A DNA stretch of 14,410 nucleotides from Thermoplasmata archaeon. GTDB taxonomy: Archaea; Thermoplasmatota; Thermoplasmata; Lutacidiplasmatales; UBA184. Below the pieces are notes generated by a model. That model was given only the letters and a program-made list of their open reading frames with translations, was not told where the DNA came from and searched no databases. Positions within the stretch are counted from its first letter, which is position 1, and every line of letters begins with the position of its first letter. The stretch lies in NCBI GenBank assembly GCA_030039525.1, contig JASHVI010000176.1, forward strand, positions 1 to 14,410, given 5' to 3'. Shown here one piece after another: positions 13,135 to 14,410 of the stretch. The position numbers were made by a program, and so were the translations under genes.

Positions 13135-13139
13135 TTTAC
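13135..13139 (+). promoter_or_regulatory. Possible TATA element of the ABC transporter operon
   Basis: TTTAC within CACTTTACC lies 55-59 nt before the ATG at 13194. A start about 26 nt downstream would give a leader near 30 nt, agreeing with the ribosome-binding site seen for this gene. Confidence 0.4.
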
Positions 13140-13185
13140 CCGGCGCTCGCGTACGGGCCGAGGCGCGCCCGGGCCCCGAAACGGC

Positions 13186-13190
13186 GGAGG
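13186..13190 (+). promoter_or_regulatory. Ribosome-binding site of the ABC permease gene
   Basis: GGAGG ends 3 nt before the ATG at 13194. The spacing is rather short, but the match is strong and it supports this start. Confidence 0.5.
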
Positions 13191-13193
13191 CAG

Positions 13194-14075
13194 ATGGCGA
13201 CAGCGGCGGTGGGGGCTCCCGGCGTCTTCGAGCGGCCGAAGCGGTCCGAGGTGGGGGACCTCAGCCAGTGGTGGGTGGTGGCCCGCCATCAGCTGGGCCA
13301 CTACGTCCGAACGTACCGCTTCCTCGGGCTCCTCGGATTCGTCGGGCTCATCTCGGCGCTCACCCTGGCCTTCGAGGTCAGCGCCGGCGCGCCGGCGGTC
13401 CGCATCGCGCAGCTCAACCGGCCCGCCGAGTACCTCTCCAACTTCCTCGACTACGCCGGGCTCTGGGTCGTCCTCGCCGCCGCGTTCTTCGGGGGGGACG
13501 CCCTCAGCGTCGACTTCTCGACGGGGGCCGGCTACTTCATGCTCAGCCTCCCGACGCGCCGGGGGACGCTGCTGGCGGGGCGCTACGCGGCCGCCACCGT
13601 CGCCACGCTCCTGATCATCCTCGCGTACTACGCGATCGGCATCCTCGGGGCCGCCTACTTCTTCGGGGGCAGCACGCTCCCGTGGGATCGGATCGCCGAG
13701 TCGCTCGGGCTCGCGATCCTCTTCACGATCGCCGCGCTCAGCGTCGCGTTCACCTTCAGCGCCTTCTTCCGCTCGCCGGCGACCGGGGTCCTCGTCACGG
13801 TGCTGGCGCTCTACGCCGGGTTCACGACGCTCCAGAGCACGGTGGAGCTCGCCGGCCTCGAGCCCTGGTGGTCGTTCACCTACGCCGGAGGGGCGATGGC
13901 GGCCGCGCTCGACACCGACTTCGTGCACTACCAGCCGATCCCCCTCGGGGAGGACCAGTACTACACGCTCTGGAGCGCGTACGTCGGCGAGGGGGCGATC
14001 ATCATGGTCGCCTACCTCGCGGTCTTCTCGGTGCTCAGCGTCGCGCTCTACTACCACAAGGAGTCCACCGCGTGA
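13194..14075 (+). CDS. ABC-2 type transporter permease
   Basis: A 293-residue integral membrane subunit of an ABC exporter. An N-terminal cytosolic part (1-40) includes an amphipathic stretch, WWVVARHQLGHYVRTYRFL. Six hydrophobic spans follow at about 42-61, 84-101, 131-155, 168-192, 198-214 and 266-286. The segment FGGDALSVDFSTGAGYFMLSLPTRRGTLLAGRY (99-131), between spans 2 and 3, is the family's coupling region: an acidic residue, then a LSLP turn and an R-rich loop. The last outer loop (about 215-262) is long and aromatic. There is no fused ATPase; that gene begins in overlap (GTGA) with this stop, so the pair is co-translated. The cargo is unknown; such pairs export peptides, antibiotics or lipids, or serve unknown needs. 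Confidence 0.88.
   Translation: MATAAVGAPGVFERPKRSEVGDLSQWWVVARHQLGHYVRTYRFLGLLGFVGLISALTLAFEVSAGAPAVRIAQLNRPAEYLSNFLDYAGLWVVLAAAFFGGDALSVDFSTGAGYFMLSLPTRRGTLLAGRYAAATVATLLIILAYYAIGILGAAYFFGGSTLPWDRIAESLGLAILFTIAALSVAFTFSAFFRSPATGVLVTVLALYAGFTTLQSTVELAGLEPWWSFTYAGGAMAAALDTDFVHYQPIPLGEDQYYTLWSAYVGEGAIIMVAYLAVFSVLSVALYYHKESTA
14058..14063 (+). promoter_or_regulatory. Ribosome-binding site of the ABC ATPase gene
   Basis: AAGGAG lies inside the end of the permease gene, with 8 nt before the GTG at 14072. It supports the overlapping GTG start. Confidence 0.5.
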
Positions 14076-14410
14076 CCGGGCCCTCGGTCGAGGCCCAGGG
14101 GCTCACCAAGGCCTACCGGACCGGCCGGCCGGCGCTCGACGACGTCACGTTCCGCTTCGAGGGGCCCCGGATCGTCGGGTACCTCGGCCCGAACGGGGCC
14201 GGCAAGACCACGACCCTCAAGCTCCTCGTCGGCCTGCTGCGGCCGACCTCGGGGCGGGCGCTGCTCAACGGGCTCGACCCCCGCGACGACCTGAAGCGGG
14301 CCCTCTGGGATGTGGGCGCCGTCATCGAGACCCCGGAGCCGTATCCGACCCGGACGGTCCTCGAGACCCTCGACCTCGTGGGTCGCCTCCGGGGCCTCGA
14401 CCTCCCCACC
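14072..14410 (+). CDS. ABC transporter ATP-binding protein (3' end beyond window)
   Basis: The first 113 codons of the ATPase partner of the preceding permease. SVEAQGLTKAYRTGRPALDDVTF (5-27) is the standard opening. Walker A is GPNGAGKTT (39-47). LLVGLLRPTSGRALLNG (51-67) follows, and the Q-loop region reads VGAVIETPEPYP (81-92), with Glu86 at the usual Gln position. That change is familiar in the BcrA/NatA-like group of ATPases that pair with ABC-2 permeases. The signature motif, Walker B and switch histidine lie beyond the right edge. GTG start overlapping the permease TGA, with AAGGAG 8 nt upstream. Confidence 0.93.
   Translation, partial: MTGPSVEAQGLTKAYRTGRPALDDVTFRFEGPRIVGYLGPNGAGKTTTLKLLVGLLRPTSGRALLNGLDPRDDLKRALWDVGAVIETPEPYPTRTVLETLDLVGRLRGLDLPT

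Noticed and set aside
1..14410. CRISPR arrays, tRNA or rRNA genes, insertion sequences, attachment sites
   Set aside because: No regularly spaced repeats, cloverleaf-like segments with CCA-proximal arms, transposase motifs or flanking inverted repeats were found in the short intergenic gaps. Small GC-rich inverted repeats are frequent by composition alone.

Overview
The window is about 14.4 kb of very GC-rich DNA (near 70% by eye) that reads as archaeal. The clearest marker is a complete sliding clamp (PCNA). Supporting signs are an archaeal-style long FKBP isomerase, a stand-alone RAM-domain protein, and start codons with a TATA-like element about 22-32 nt upstream and almost no leader. That pattern of leaderless transcription, together with the gene content, fits a high-GC Thermoplasmata-type euryarchaeon. 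The lineage is an inference; only the archaeal assignment is firm. Genes are packed tightly on both strands, no intergenic gap exceeds 200 bp, and I see no rRNA, tRNA, CRISPR array or mobile element.

Layout, left to right. (1) 1-468: the 3' part of a membrane-anchored SAM methyltransferase resembling FAM173, then an aquaporin (535-1263). (2) 1307-4172, minus strand: an FKBP isomerase with its own promoter, preceded by a two-gene sugar unit, a nucleotide-sugar epimerase followed after 5 nt by a family-2 glycosyltransferase. (3) 4263-5469, plus strand: three coupled genes (a 74-aa protein of unknown function, a winged-helix-like protein, a RimJ/L-like acetyltransferase), divergent from the epimerase. 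One TATA element may serve both directions, with a 7-bp palindrome just downstream. (4) 5423-6184, minus: AlaX, a deacylase for mischarged tRNA(Ala), overlapping the acetyltransferase tail to tail by 47 bp and divergent from PCNA (6374-7111). (5) A bacterial-type thiolase (7202-8401) converges on a short class I cysteinyl-tRNA synthetase-family enzyme (8416-9642, minus). (6) 9745-9981: a 78-aa RAM-domain protein. A secreted, sequon-rich glycoside-hydrolase-like protein (minus, starting at 11494) runs into it. The hydrolase-like gene appears frameshifted near a run of six G, and no minus-strand frame has a stop until inside the RAM gene. (7) 11617-12519, minus: an alpha/beta hydrolase divergent from a BCP/PrxQ-type peroxiredoxin (12614-13051). 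(8) 13194 to the right edge: an ABC-2 permease and the start of its ATPase, joined by a GTGA overlap.

Most genes are housekeeping or envelope functions: replication, translation quality control, protein folding, glycosylation, transport and peroxide defence. The epimerase, glycosyltransferase and sequon-rich exported protein could all belong to surface glycosylation, but their proximity is the only link visible here. I did not find a convincing new multi-gene defence or mobile system. The best leads are the small unknown operon at 4263-5469 with its palindromic leader, the short CysRS-like enzyme, and the frameshifted exported glycosidase with its antisense 3' end.
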